Assembly (NCBI RefSeq): GCF_049680855.1
Contig: NZ_JBMPGS010000001.1
Span: 248,001 to 312,000, forward strand
Direction: 5' to 3'
Length of the DNA stretch: 64,000 nt
Source: Salinimicrobium sp049680855
GTDB lineage: Bacteria; Bacteroidota; Bacteroidia; Flavobacteriales; Flavobacteriaceae
Shown here: positions 1-8,478 of the stretch, piece after piece
Layout: each line of letters starts with the position of its first letter
How positions within the stretch are numbered: the stretch's first letter is position 1
Translations under genes and position numbers: made by a program
The notes under the pieces: generated by a model
What the model saw: only the letters and a program-made list of their open reading frames with translations
The model's database searches: none
What the model was told of the DNA's origin: nothing

Positions 1-552
1 CGGCTGGCGCTGGTACTTGATTCCCCGGCCAGTTTTGAACCGGGCGATGACTATGAATACAGCAATACAAATTACCTGTTACTTTCTGAACTTATTGAAA
101 AGGTCACGGGCGCAAGCAGTTTCCAGTACATTCAGAAAAAGATCTTAAACCCGTTACATCTTAACAACACCTATGGATCTATTCACGATGTGAACCTGGA
201 CGACGTGATGAGTGGTTACTACGTTGGCTATGAGTACGATTTGAAGGGAGATGACAATGACTCTATGCTGGCCACGGCCGAAGATTTAGGCAAGTTCTTA
301 AGGGCTTTAAATGATGGCAGCGTTTTTAAGGACAAAAAAGAACAGGAATTATACGCTTCTCTTTATAAATTTAATCATACAGGTTTAATCCCCGGGTACC
401 AAAGTATCGCCAAATATCATAAAGACATAGACGCCGTTGTTATTCAATTTACCAATACCGTAAATTTCGAGGGCTATAACTGGAATCTTTCAGAAATTGT
501 ATACAGCCGTATCGTCAAAATACTGAAGAATCGGAATCAAACTTTAGAGTAG
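1..552 (+). CDS. Serine hydrolase, beta-lactamase class C-like (C-terminal part)
   Basis: The reading frame is open from base 1, so the gene begins outside the window and only about 183 C-terminal codons remain. The fragment carries a YSNTNYLLL segment (residues 20-28 of the fragment), matching the catalytic Tyr-x-Asn motif of class C beta-lactamase and D-Ala-D-Ala carboxypeptidase folds. A later HTGLIPGYQS segment matches the KTG/HxG motif. The Ser-x-x-Lys nucleophile motif lies upstream and is not visible. Such proteins are usually exported hydrolases acting on peptides or esters; the substrate cannot be told. Family assignment is good, function is open. Confidence 0.85.
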   Translation, partial: RLALVLDSPASFEPGDDYEYSNTNYLLLSELIEKVTGASSFQYIQKKILNPLHLNNTYGSIHDVNLDDVMSGYYVGYEYDLKGDDNDSMLATAEDLGKFLRALNDGSVFKDKKEQELYASLYKFNHTGLIPGYQSIAKYHKDIDAVVIQFTNTVNFEGYNWNLSEIVYSRIVKILKNRNQTLE

Positions 553-639
553 CCTTTACCTGAAAAATTCACCTGCTCCTTCCCTTTTCATTTTACAAAT
601 TAATGTTATAATTTTATTGTAACTATTTGATTTTCAGAT

Positions 640-1404
640 ATGAAATTCTTCAGGAAAATTCGTCAGAAGTTACTTACCGAAAATAAGTTCAGTAAATACT
701 TCATGTATGCGGTTGGTGAAATCATTCTGGTGGTCATTGGCATCCTGATTGCGTTACAAATCAACAACTGGAACCAGGCGCGAAAAGACCACAGGGCGCT
801 GAATGAATATCTGGGAAAAGTAAGATCCCACACTTTAGAAGATCTTCGGAAACTGGATACCATCTCGAAATACCGAACGCAAATGGCCAATTTGTGCAAA
901 AAAGCCCGAACCCGTATGCTGGATAAAACAGAAGACGAGGATCTTCTGCTTTTTATGAACTGTGGAGTAGCCTTTGCAGATTTTTATTTTAAGCCAAATA
1001 CCGGCGGATATGAAGCCTTGAAAAATTCAAATTACTTCGGAAAAATTAATAATACGCACCTGGATTCGCTTTTGACAAGGTATCACAGCATAGTAGAAGA
1101 TATTGCCCAGAATGAGAAAAGCTATAATGATTATGTGGTAAGCCAGGAAGCCTATCTTTCCACCCAATTCGACCGGTCTTTGATCCTGGCATCTGCTTTT
1201 TTACCACAGGATTCCCTTAGAATGAGAGCCACCCCGCAATCTGAATACTTCGAGGATTTCATAGAATACACGGCCTCTGCTCCCTATAGAAATGTTATTA
1301 GTTTAGCGGCCTTTCAATTTGATGCAATGGTCTATGAATACGACCAATTAAGAGATGCCGGCCACGGTGTCATTTCAGAAATAGATGCGCTAACTAGTAA
1401 TTAA
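640..1404 (+). CDS. DUF6090 family membrane protein
   Basis: This 254-residue protein has the typical start of a flavobacterial family: a basic N-terminus (MKFFRKIRQKLL), then KYFMYAVGEIILVVIGILIALQ as one transmembrane segment at about residues 20-41, ending in INNWN. The rest is a mostly helical, charged domain, probably extracytoplasmic or periplasmic, with no catalytic motif. I recognise it as the DUF6090 family, whose function is unknown and which often occurs in several copies per genome. It stands alone, 87 bases after the serine hydrolase gene on the same strand. Confidence 0.8.
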   Translation: MKFFRKIRQKLLTENKFSKYFMYAVGEIILVVIGILIALQINNWNQARKDHRALNEYLGKVRSHTLEDLRKLDTISKYRTQMANLCKKARTRMLDKTEDEDLLLFMNCGVAFADFYFKPNTGGYEALKNSNYFGKINNTHLDSLLTRYHSIVEDIAQNEKSYNDYVVSQEAYLSTQFDRSLILASAFLPQDSLRMRATPQSEYFEDFIEYTASAPYRNVISLAAFQFDAMVYEYDQLRDAGHGVISEIDALTSN

Positions 1405-1528
1405 CTCTTCAGAAAACACTTAGAAACCTTCTGAAAAACTCCATTTTTGGATATTCAGGTTCAGCAGGATATAATAATTATCAAAACCTGAAATAACAAT
1501 CTGAAATCCCGAAAAGAAGCTGAACATT

Positions 1529-3931
1529 CTAAAAATTATAACTCAGCGCTAGGATCAAATTTCTACCTGCGGCAGCAATTCCTGAGGAATACGTCCGGTA
1601 GCGCTGGTCCGTTATATTCTCCAAAGAAGCTGTTGCTGAAAGATCATTGGTGATCTTGTACTGAGTACTAAAATTCACTGTATACCATTCGGGGGAATAA
1701 GGATTTCCGTTTGCGTCTACAGCATACAAATAAGGCTTATCCCTTTCGGTAGGTGCAAGTTCATCGTAACTGAATTCGGCATTATAATCGGCAAAAAGAT
1801 CGAACTTCAAAATGTCATTTTTCCATACCAGGTGCGCATCTGCAAAAAGTGGCGCGGCATGCCGCAGGGGCGCGGTTGTACCGTCATCCTGCTCTTCCTT
1901 TCTTTCGGTAATGTTCAGGTGTGAAAGCAGGTGCAGGTTTTCAAAAAAGTTGATCTTAGCGCCGGCCTCAAACCCGTAAACATAGGCCTCAGCAGCATTT
2001 TGAATTGCCTGTACCCGGCTAAGCTCGCCCTGGTATTCAACCATTGTTTCACCATTAAGAGAAAAATCTCTTCGAACCATAGCATTGTCTAAAAGCGTGT
2101 AGTATCCTGCAAGATCCAGTACCACAATATTCTCGAAGTTGAGCGTAACGCCCAGTTCTGCATTGTAAGCTGTTTCAGGTTCCAGCTCAGGGTTTGGAAC
2201 TACCACCATTCCCGGCGCAGAATCAAAGATTTTCCCCACATCGTCAATATTGGGTGCTCTAAATGCCGTCGAAAGATTAAGGCGCCAGTTGAGCAGCTCA
2301 TTTTGCATCCAGCTTAGACCCGCACTCCCGGTGAGCGCTCCCGTGTTAAGTTTTGCTTCTTCAAATGGAAAGTCATAGAAATTCTTATCAAATGTGGCAT
2401 TTAGCAAAATATGATTGTATCGTGCGCCGGTCTGCAACACAAGATCCTCTGCCAGCTGCCATTGAAAACTTCCGTAAGCGGCCATAGATTGCCAGGTGGA
2501 GCCATTGGGATATCGCGAGGCTCCGGGTACTGTGCCGTTAGTAAAAATATTTGTCTCGTTTCCGTGGGAATCCACTTCATTCAGCAGATATTCCACTCCG
2601 TAAAATAATTTGTTTTCGCCGTATCCTTTTTCGAAGTCCAGATTGAAAGAATACGCATCTACCTGCTCTTCTGTCTGGTAAAGGATTTCTCCGCCAAAAT
2701 CCCTGTCGTTCCTGCTTTCCTCAAAATACTGGTAAGCCGCCGTTAATTTGGCTTCATCATAAAAGCTACCGTTTCCTTTTTTATGAATTTGGAAATTACT
2801 CTGCAGCCATCGTTGCGGCCCGTAATACCATTCCGCAGCACGAAGCACACCATCTCTTTTCCTGTATAAGCGGTCGTATCGCGGATAATTTGAAGTGGTG
2901 GAATATATCACTCCCAACTGGTAATCCCATTTTTGATTGGGGCGAAATCTCACCTTCTGAAGAAGATTCAGCTGCTCATAACCTGTAGGAATCTGCACCT
3001 TTGGATTGTCATTGGGCAGCATCACATCATTGCCATCCCGGCGCACTACGTATTCATTCCTCAGGTATTCTTCAGGCCCGTGGCTTCCCATTCTCAGGTC
3101 TCCAAAATCTGAATAACTGGCACTGGTCAAAAAAGCCCATTTTTGAGTACCTACCGAAAAATCCAGGTGGCCTGTTTTCTCATTATTTGCGGTTGCGTAG
3201 CGTGCAAAGGCATTTCCGGAAAACATTGTGTTATCATTCATTGACAACGACGGCCGTAAAGTGAAAAAATTCATTACCCCGCCAATAGCATCGCTCCCAT
3301 ACACTACAGAACCCGGCCCAAGTACTACTTCTGTTCTTTCTACGGCCAGAGGATCTATAGAAATTACATTCTGAACATTCCCACCTCTAAAAATGGCAGT
3401 ATTCATTCGCACTCCGTCTACGGTGATCAACAAGCGGTTCGTCGCAAAGCCTCGTATCATAGGACTTCCACCGCCCAACTGACTTTTCTGAACATAAACC
3501 TGTCCGCTGTTTTCAAGAAGATCGGCCGAGGTTTGCGGATTGGAAAAAACAATTTCTTCTCTGGGCAGACTAATGACTTTCTGCGGAACATTTTGCCGGT
3601 CCTGTTCAAAACGTGCCACAGAAACCACTATTTCCTGCAGCTGGTTCTCACCGGGTTTTAAAAGTACCGCAGCATTATTGCGAAGGATCTTTTTCTTTGT
3701 GCTGTGATACCTTCGGTGGGACATATGCTGAAAGAACAGGATCTCATCTGTAGAAAATTCAGAAATATCTGCCTTACCGTCAAAATCCGTAAGCGCACTT
3801 TTACTTTTATCCAGGTTAAAAATTGCAACATTAAAGATTGGATCTCGGGTAGCTTTGTCAAGAACAGTGATCTCCTGTGCTTGTAATAAAGAAGAAGAAA
3901 ACAGCAACACAATTAGAAGGAGCGCGCGCAT
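1529..3931 (-). CDS. TonB-dependent outer-membrane receptor, heme/hemoglobin type
   Basis: This 800-residue protein has a signal peptide (residues 1-18, ending LLQAQ), a carboxypeptidase-like beta-sandwich domain (about 20-95), a plug domain (about 110-225) and a 22-strand-type barrel ending in an aromatic residue (SYNF). The plug segment GGGSPMIRGFATNRLLITVD followed by GVRMN resembles HmuR/hemoglobin-transferrin receptors, so heme or iron-complex uptake is the best guess; substrate is inferred only. Its ATG overlaps the recO stop codon by one base (TAATG), so it is probably translated from the recO transcript, an unusual partner for a receptor. Confidence 0.88.
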   Translation of the reverse strand: MRALLLIVLLFSSSLLQAQEITVLDKATRDPIFNVAIFNLDKSKSALTDFDGKADISEFSTDEILFFQHMSHRRYHSTKKKILRNNAAVLLKPGENQLQEIVVSVARFEQDRQNVPQKVISLPREEIVFSNPQTSADLLENSGQVYVQKSQLGGGSPMIRGFATNRLLITVDGVRMNTAIFRGGNVQNVISIDPLAVERTEVVLGPGSVVYGSDAIGGVMNFFTLRPSLSMNDNTMFSGNAFARYATANNEKTGHLDFSVGTQKWAFLTSASYSDFGDLRMGSHGPEEYLRNEYVVRRDGNDVMLPNDNPKVQIPTGYEQLNLLQKVRFRPNQKWDYQLGVIYSTTSNYPRYDRLYRKRDGVLRAAEWYYGPQRWLQSNFQIHKKGNGSFYDEAKLTAAYQYFEESRNDRDFGGEILYQTEEQVDAYSFNLDFEKGYGENKLFYGVEYLLNEVDSHGNETNIFTNGTVPGASRYPNGSTWQSMAAYGSFQWQLAEDLVLQTGARYNHILLNATFDKNFYDFPFEEAKLNTGALTGSAGLSWMQNELLNWRLNLSTAFRAPNIDDVGKIFDSAPGMVVVPNPELEPETAYNAELGVTLNFENIVVLDLAGYYTLLDNAMVRRDFSLNGETMVEYQGELSRVQAIQNAAEAYVYGFEAGAKINFFENLHLLSHLNITERKEEQDDGTTAPLRHAAPLFADAHLVWKNDILKFDLFADYNAEFSYDELAPTERDKPYLYAVDANGNPYSPEWYTVNFSTQYKITNDLSATASLENITDQRYRTYSSGIAAAGRNLILALSYNF

Positions 3932-4650
3932 TAGTTAAATATTTCATTTAAGACCGCAAGAGATTTGGGCTTTTTGAAACCCTGCAAGTGCAACTCGTAA
4001 TACTCGAGCAACAGCATTAAAAATTTTGAACGGCCGGTTTGGTTGAGTTTAATGGCCGAAAGGGCATCAAAGTCTGTGCCCAACAGCTTTTTTAAAAGGT
4101 CTAAATTTTCATCATGAACGCAGTACCTGTTTGTCTCCACGGGTTGAAATGTGCCATCGAGTAAATTAAAATAAGGCATTTCCAATCCGTCGGTATCAGG
4201 ATAGAATCCCAGATGCCGCGTGAGATTTAGTAGAAATAACAGGTGAAAATTAGCAATTTGGTTGTGCGTATCAAACCAGCTAAACGCATTTTCCAGATAA
4301 CGGAACAAAGGCAGGTTTGCCTCTTCTTCCTTCACTGAATTCCGCAGCATTTCAGCAAGAAAGAAAACTACAGAAGATTTCATAACGTCGGTATGTAGCG
4401 TATGGTATGGCTGCACCACCTTGGCTTCCCGCATGCTTTCCAAAGTGCCTTTGTCTTTGTGGTTTGCCACTATTTCAAGCTGGGTAAGCGGCTGAAATAA
4501 AGAAGTCTTTAATTTGCCTTTTTTGGATTTCAGGATCCTGCGCAGTAAATAAGTTCTTAACCCGCTCTTTTCTGTAAAACATTTTACAATAAGATCAGAT
4601 TCTCCATATTTCAACGCACTAAAAACAATGGCTTTGGTGGTGACAAGCAT
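3931..4650 (-). CDS. recO: DNA repair protein RecO
   Basis: This 239-residue protein has the RecO N-terminus (MLVTTKAIVFSALKYGESDL), which forms an OB fold, followed by the helical C-terminal domain (KSSVVFFLAEMLRNSVKEEE, FHLLFLLNLTRHLGFYPD). RecO loads RecA on SSB-coated DNA with RecR and RecF and anneals strands in the cytoplasm. As usual in Bacteroidota, the four-cysteine zinc site of many RecO proteins is absent. A TAnnTTTG promoter box lies about 34 bases upstream, and a TonB receptor gene follows with a one-base overlap. Confidence 0.93.
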   Translation of the reverse strand: MLVTTKAIVFSALKYGESDLIVKCFTEKSGLRTYLLRRILKSKKGKLKTSLFQPLTQLEIVANHKDKGTLESMREAKVVQPYHTLHTDVMKSSVVFFLAEMLRNSVKEEEANLPLFRYLENAFSWFDTHNQIANFHLLFLLNLTRHLGFYPDTDGLEMPYFNLLDGTFQPVETNRYCVHDENLDLLKKLLGTDFDALSAIKLNQTGRSKFLMLLLEYYELHLQGFKKPKSLAVLNEIFN

Positions 4651-4683
4651 TTACTAAGGTTTTTATTCTGAACCCGATGGACC

Positions 4684-4691
4684 CAAAAGTA
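4684..4691 (-). promoter_or_regulatory. -7 promoter box for recO
   Basis: The minus strand reads TACTTTTG, an exact match to the Bacteroidota -7 consensus TAnnTTTG, 33 bases before the recO ATG. No clear -33 TTG is present. Confidence 0.5.
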
Positions 4692-4747
4692 CAATTAATT
4701 CGATAGTAAACTATTTCGGTGTTTCCCAATGTGAACTATTATTAAAC

Positions 4748-4775
4748 AAAAAAGCCGCTATAAAAGCGGCTTTTT
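4748..4775 (-). terminator. Intrinsic terminator of gdhA
   Basis: GCCGC (4754-4758) pairs with GCGGC (4766-4770) around a seven-base loop, and the flanking A and T runs extend the stem. It lies 26 bases after the gdhA stop codon. The symmetric flanks allow it to work in both directions. Confidence 0.85.
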
Positions 4776-4800
4776 GGATATTCAGTTAATGAATATTTAT

Positions 4801-6144
4801 TTATACAACTCCCTGCGCGAGCATGGCATCTGCAACTTTAACGAATCCGGCGATGTTTGCTCCTTTTACATAGTCAACATAACCGTCTTCTTCTGTTCCA
4901 TATTTCACACACTGTTCGTGGATGTCCTTCATGATCTGCTTCAGTTTCGCGTCTACCTCTTCAGAAGTCCAGTTAAACCTCAAGCTATTCTGAGACATTT
5001 CCAATCCTGAAGTCGCTACACCACCTGCGTTTGAAGCTTTCCCCGGTGAGAACAAGATCTTGTTCTCCTGGAAAACGCCAATTGCTTCGGGAGTACACGG
5101 CATGTTTGCACCTTCGCCTACCAGTTTACAGCCGTTAGAAACCAATGCCTTCGCATCTTCTTCATGCAATTCGTTTTGAGTAGCACATGGCAGCGCCACA
5201 TCGCATTTTATATTCCATGGAGTTTCCCCTTCGTAATATTTGGCATCTGGATATTTCTCAAGATATTCTTTGATCCTTCCTCTTCTTTCATTCTTAAGTT
5301 CCATCACGAAAGAAAGTTTTTCGGCGTAAATACCGTCTTCATCATAGATGTATCCTGAAGAATCTGAAAGAGTCACTACTTTTCCGCCCAACTGGGTTAC
5401 TTTTTCTGCAGCAAACTGCGCCACGTTCCCAGATCCTGAAATTACCACGGTTTTACCTTTTATCGTATCACCTTTCTTCTGCAGCATATTTTCAGCGAAG
5501 TAAACATTTCCGTAACCTGTTGCTTCGGGACGAATTAAAGATCCGCCGTAAGAAAGGCCTTTTCCGGTAAGTACTCCGGTGAATTCATTTCTAAGCCTTT
5601 TGTACTGCCCGTACAAAAATCCAATTTCACGGCCGCCAACCCCAATATCTCCTGCAGGTACATCGGTATTTGCACCAATGCTGCGTTGAAGCTCGGTCAT
5701 AAAACTTTGGCAAAATTTCATCACTTCATTATCAGACTTTCCTTTTGGATCAAAATCAGATCCTCCTTTACCGCCACCCATTGGCAGTGTGGTAAGGCTG
5801 TTTTTGAACACCTGTTCAAAAGCAAGGAACTTCAAGATACTTAAGTTCACAGAAGGGTGAAAACGAAGTCCTCCTTTGTAAGGTCCAATCGCAGAATTCA
5901 TTTGTATTCTAAACCCACGATTTACCTGCACGTCACCGTTGTCATCCAGCCATGGCACTCTAAACATGATCACACGCTCTGGCTCTACCATGCGTTCAAG
6001 CAACTTTTTATTCTGATATTTTTTATTTTTTTCTATAAATGGAATTACAGTTTCGGCTACTTCATGAACCGCCTGTAAAAATTCCGGTTCATTTGCGTTT
6101 CTTTTAGAAACGCTATCCAAGAATTCCTGTACATTTTTTTCCAT
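4801..6144 (-). CDS. gdhA: NADP-specific glutamate dehydrogenase
   Basis: This 447-residue protein is full length for the hexameric GDH-I family. It shows the substrate motif PMGGGKGGSDFDPKGKSD with the catalytic lysine near K126, and a Rossmann domain with GSGNVAQFAAEK. The length and N-terminus (FLDSV...EF..AV.EV) fit the NADP-dependent, biosynthetic type, which makes glutamate from 2-oxoglutarate and ammonium in the cytoplasm. It is a single-gene unit with its own TATATTTG promoter box and terminator. Confidence 0.96.
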   Translation of the reverse strand: MEKNVQEFLDSVSKRNANEPEFLQAVHEVAETVIPFIEKNKKYQNKKLLERMVEPERVIMFRVPWLDDNGDVQVNRGFRIQMNSAIGPYKGGLRFHPSVNLSILKFLAFEQVFKNSLTTLPMGGGKGGSDFDPKGKSDNEVMKFCQSFMTELQRSIGANTDVPAGDIGVGGREIGFLYGQYKRLRNEFTGVLTGKGLSYGGSLIRPEATGYGNVYFAENMLQKKGDTIKGKTVVISGSGNVAQFAAEKVTQLGGKVVTLSDSSGYIYDEDGIYAEKLSFVMELKNERRGRIKEYLEKYPDAKYYEGETPWNIKCDVALPCATQNELHEEDAKALVSNGCKLVGEGANMPCTPEAIGVFQENKILFSPGKASNAGGVATSGLEMSQNSLRFNWTSEEVDAKLKQIMKDIHEQCVKYGTEEDGYVDYVKGANIAGFVKVADAMLAQGVV

Positions 6145-6191
6145 AGGATAAAATACAATTTAGATGTTTAAAGCCCTTTTTTAGGGTAGTG

Positions 6192-6199
6192 CAAATATA
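6192..6199 (-). promoter_or_regulatory. -7 promoter box for gdhA
   Basis: The minus strand reads TATATTTG, an exact TAnnTTTG match, 47 bases upstream of the gdhA ATG. This predicts a leader of roughly 40 bases. Confidence 0.6.
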
Positions 6200-6298
6200 C
6201 GTTTTCTTCAAAAATCAGCCGCTTAAATTTATAGATTGATATAAATTTAACTTAATACTGTAAGAGAGATAAGTAGCACATTCTTAAGCATCTTTTTA

Positions 6299-6306
6299 TA
6301 TATTTG
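6299..6306 (+). promoter_or_regulatory. -7 promoter box for the THC0290_0291-like gene
   Basis: TATATTTG matches TAnnTTTG exactly and lies 21 bases before the ATG at 6328. It overlaps a possible TTG start at 6304, which argues against that start. Confidence 0.6.
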
Positions 6307-6327
6307 TCCCGGCTCCATTTCATTTGT

Positions 6328-7101
6328 ATGACAAAGTTCTCCTTCACTTTTACCTTGCTGTGCTTGCTTTTTTTCTTCGGAAAAGGTACTGCAAATGCAC
6401 AGTATGGAATTGGGCAGGAAATAGGAGTGGTGGCAGGACCGGTAGCCTTCTTTTCAGATTATGGGGAGCGCTACAGCCTTGAAGCAAATTCAAGCAACAT
6501 AGGGTTTGGGGTAGGGATAGTTCATTACATGAACTTCGCTTACAGCACCGACTGTAATTGTTACACTACAGATTCTTATTTCAACGATCATTTCAAATTG
6601 AGATCTGAAATAGACTTTCACTATACCGAACTCAACCATTTTGGCCCCGTAGCAGAAAAACAAAACGAAAATGGCAAGCGCCTGCGAGAAATGCAGGGTT
6701 CTACCCGCGTTTTTGAAATAGGGGCACATCTTGAATGGTATCCTTACAGCATTAGAGATTATACGAATTTCGCTTACCCTATTGCTCCTTTTGTGAGTTT
6801 TGGTGGTAGTTTTGTTTCTTATAAACCCGATGCCTATTCTACACTGGGGCCTTTAGAAGAAAATTTATTTCCCACTTTTAAAGGCGGACTTGATTTTGAC
6901 CGGGGCAGCACCTGGTCTGCAGCTTTGGGGGTGGGCATTAGATATAAATTGGGGAGGTCCAGTGACCTGGTAGCGATAGGGCAATGGCGGTATTACCATA
7001 CCGACTGGCTGGATGGGCTAAACCACGACAATCCTCAAAACAAAGCTAAAGACATCATTTACTGGTTAAATGTAGGTTATATCTATTACATCAACTTTTA
7101 A
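6328..7101 (+). CDS. Secreted flavobacterial protein, THC0290_0291-like
   Basis: From ATG 6328 the protein has 257 residues with a signal peptide (MTKFSFTFTLLCLLFFFGKG, cleaved near ANAQ). The mature part alternates short hydrophobic strands with glycines and aromatics and ends in WLNVGYIYYINF, which suggests a small beta-barrel or surface-associated protein. A CNC motif (in STDCNCYTTD) is notable. I recognise it as a conserved Flavobacteriaceae family of unknown role. An in-frame TTG at 6304 would add eight residues, but it sits inside the promoter box. Confidence 0.75.
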   Translation: MTKFSFTFTLLCLLFFFGKGTANAQYGIGQEIGVVAGPVAFFSDYGERYSLEANSSNIGFGVGIVHYMNFAYSTDCNCYTTDSYFNDHFKLRSEIDFHYTELNHFGPVAEKQNENGKRLREMQGSTRVFEIGAHLEWYPYSIRDYTNFAYPIAPFVSFGGSFVSYKPDAYSTLGPLEENLFPTFKGGLDFDRGSTWSAALGVGIRYKLGRSSDLVAIGQWRYYHTDWLDGLNHDNPQNKAKDIIYWLNVGYIYYINF

Positions 7102-7120
7102 ATACCTGCCATCAATAAAA

Positions 7121-7212
7121 AAGGCTGTCCAAAAAGCTTTACCCACGTCATTTTATTTGTTAGGACCTGAAAAGGTTCCAGTTGACGTAAAGCAAGATTT
7201 GTAGACAGCCTC
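7121..7212. repeat. Intergenic inverted-repeat element, copy A
   Basis: The ends are AGGCTGTC (7122-7129) and GACAGCCT (7204-7211). Inside are GCTTTA/TAAAGC and ACGTCA/TGACGT arms and a central imperfect hairpin (GGACCT...AGGTTCC). It fills the gap between two convergent genes and may stop transcription from both sides. A longer relative lies at 39589-39718 in the same kind of position. Confidence 0.75.
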
Positions 7213-7241
7213 TTTCTGTAATTCAGAAAAATGGTTTCCTT

Positions 7242-8387
7242 TTATTTCTCCAGTGCCTGTTTCAGGTCACTTATTAAATCTTCTTCATCTTCAACCCCTA
7301 CACTTAAACGGATCAAAGAATCAACAACCCCGGTTTTTGCCCTTTCTGACTGTGGAATAGATGCGTGGGTCATACTTGCAGGATGTCCTGCCAGCGATTC
7401 CACACCACCAAGAGATTCGGCAAGGGTAAATACTTTCAGGTTTTCTACCACTTTTACAGCACTTTCCAGCGTATCTTCAGCAGTTGTAAAAGAGATCATT
7501 CCGCCGAAACCTTTCATTTGCCTTTTCGCGATTTGATGGTTTGGATGATCTTCAAATCCCGGCCAGTAAACATTCTTAACCTTTGGATGATCTTTCAGGA
7601 ATTTTGCGACGGCTTCTCCATTCTCACAGTGACGTTGCATTCTTAAATGCAGGGTTTTGATTCCCCTAAGCACAAGAAAACTGTCCTGCGGCCCTGTAAC
7701 TCCACCACTTGCATTCTGGATATAGTATAATTTTTCTGCCAACGGCTGGTCTTTCACTACTAAACTACCCATCACAACATCACTGTGCCCGCCAAGATAT
7801 TTTGTTGCACTGTGCATCACGATATCTGCGCCCATATCTAAAGGTTGTTGCAGGTAAGCAGTTGCAAAGGTATTATCTACAGCCAGTAAAAGGTTGTTCT
7901 TTTTTGCTATTTTGGATACCGCTTCAATATCCACAATGTTCATCATTGGATTGGTAGGAGTTTCCACCCAAATCATTTTGGTATTTTCGTTGATGTAATC
8001 GTTGATCTTTTCAGCATCATTCATTCCCACAAAATGGAATTTGATGCCAAACTTTTCATAGATCCCGGTAAATAAACGATAAGAACCACCGTATAGGTCA
8101 TTTGTCGAAATAATTTCATCGCCTGGTTCAAAAAGCTTGATCACTGCATCTATAGCAGCAAGACCAGATCCAAAAGCCAGCCCGTATTTCCCATTTTCAA
8201 TACTCGCCAAGGCGTTTTCAAGTGCTGCGCGCGTGGGATTCCCGCTTCTGGAGTATTCAAATCCTTTGTGTCCTCCCGGGGTGCTTTGTTTATAGGTACT
8301 GGTTTGGTATATTGGAGGCATGACAGATCCGTAGGCCGGATCTGTATTTTCCTGGCCTCCGTGAATTGCTTTGGTATTAAACTTCAT
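7242..8387 (-). CDS. PLP-dependent trans-sulfuration enzyme (cystathionine gamma-synthase/lyase type)
   Basis: This 381-residue protein is full length for the Cys/Met metabolism PLP family. It has YSRSGNPTR (phosphate binding from the partner subunit), the aspartate in AVDNTFATAYLQQP, and the PLP lysine K196 in SATKYLGGHSD. The family makes or cleaves cystathionine, or makes homocysteine or methanethiol. Synthase (metB) and lyase (metC/mccB) functions cannot be separated from sequence alone, so no symbol is given. The promoter is one of the best in the window, and the gene is transcribed alone. Confidence 0.9.
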   Translation of the reverse strand: MKFNTKAIHGGQENTDPAYGSVMPPIYQTSTYKQSTPGGHKGFEYSRSGNPTRAALENALASIENGKYGLAFGSGLAAIDAVIKLFEPGDEIISTNDLYGGSYRLFTGIYEKFGIKFHFVGMNDAEKINDYINENTKMIWVETPTNPMMNIVDIEAVSKIAKKNNLLLAVDNTFATAYLQQPLDMGADIVMHSATKYLGGHSDVVMGSLVVKDQPLAEKLYYIQNASGGVTGPQDSFLVLRGIKTLHLRMQRHCENGEAVAKFLKDHPKVKNVYWPGFEDHPNHQIAKRQMKGFGGMISFTTAEDTLESAVKVVENLKVFTLAESLGGVESLAGHPASMTHASIPQSERAKTGVVDSLIRLSVGVEDEEDLISDLKQALEK

Positions 8388-8406
8388 ATCTTAAAAAATT
8401 TGTCCA

Positions 8407-8438
8407 CAAATGTACCATAAGCATTGGGCTTTCCCAAA
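8407..8438 (-). promoter_or_regulatory. Promoter of the trans-sulfuration gene, -33 and -7
   Basis: The minus strand reads TTTG (8438-8435), 20 bases, then TACATTTG (8414-8407). Both boxes match the Bacteroidota consensus with normal spacing. The predicted leader is only about 12-14 bases, which leaves no room for a SAM riboswitch. Confidence 0.7.
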
Positions 8439-8478
8439 ATACCTCTTATCTTTCAGTTTTCTTTAACACCCACTTCAT

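Noticed and set aside
7121..7212. Insertion sequence or transposon remnant
   Set aside because: Only about 90 bases, no transposase fragment and no clear target duplication. It is listed as an inverted-repeat element instead.
8388..8406. SAM riboswitch before the trans-sulfuration gene
   Set aside because: The predicted leader between the promoter and the start codon is under 20 bases, too short for any known riboswitch.
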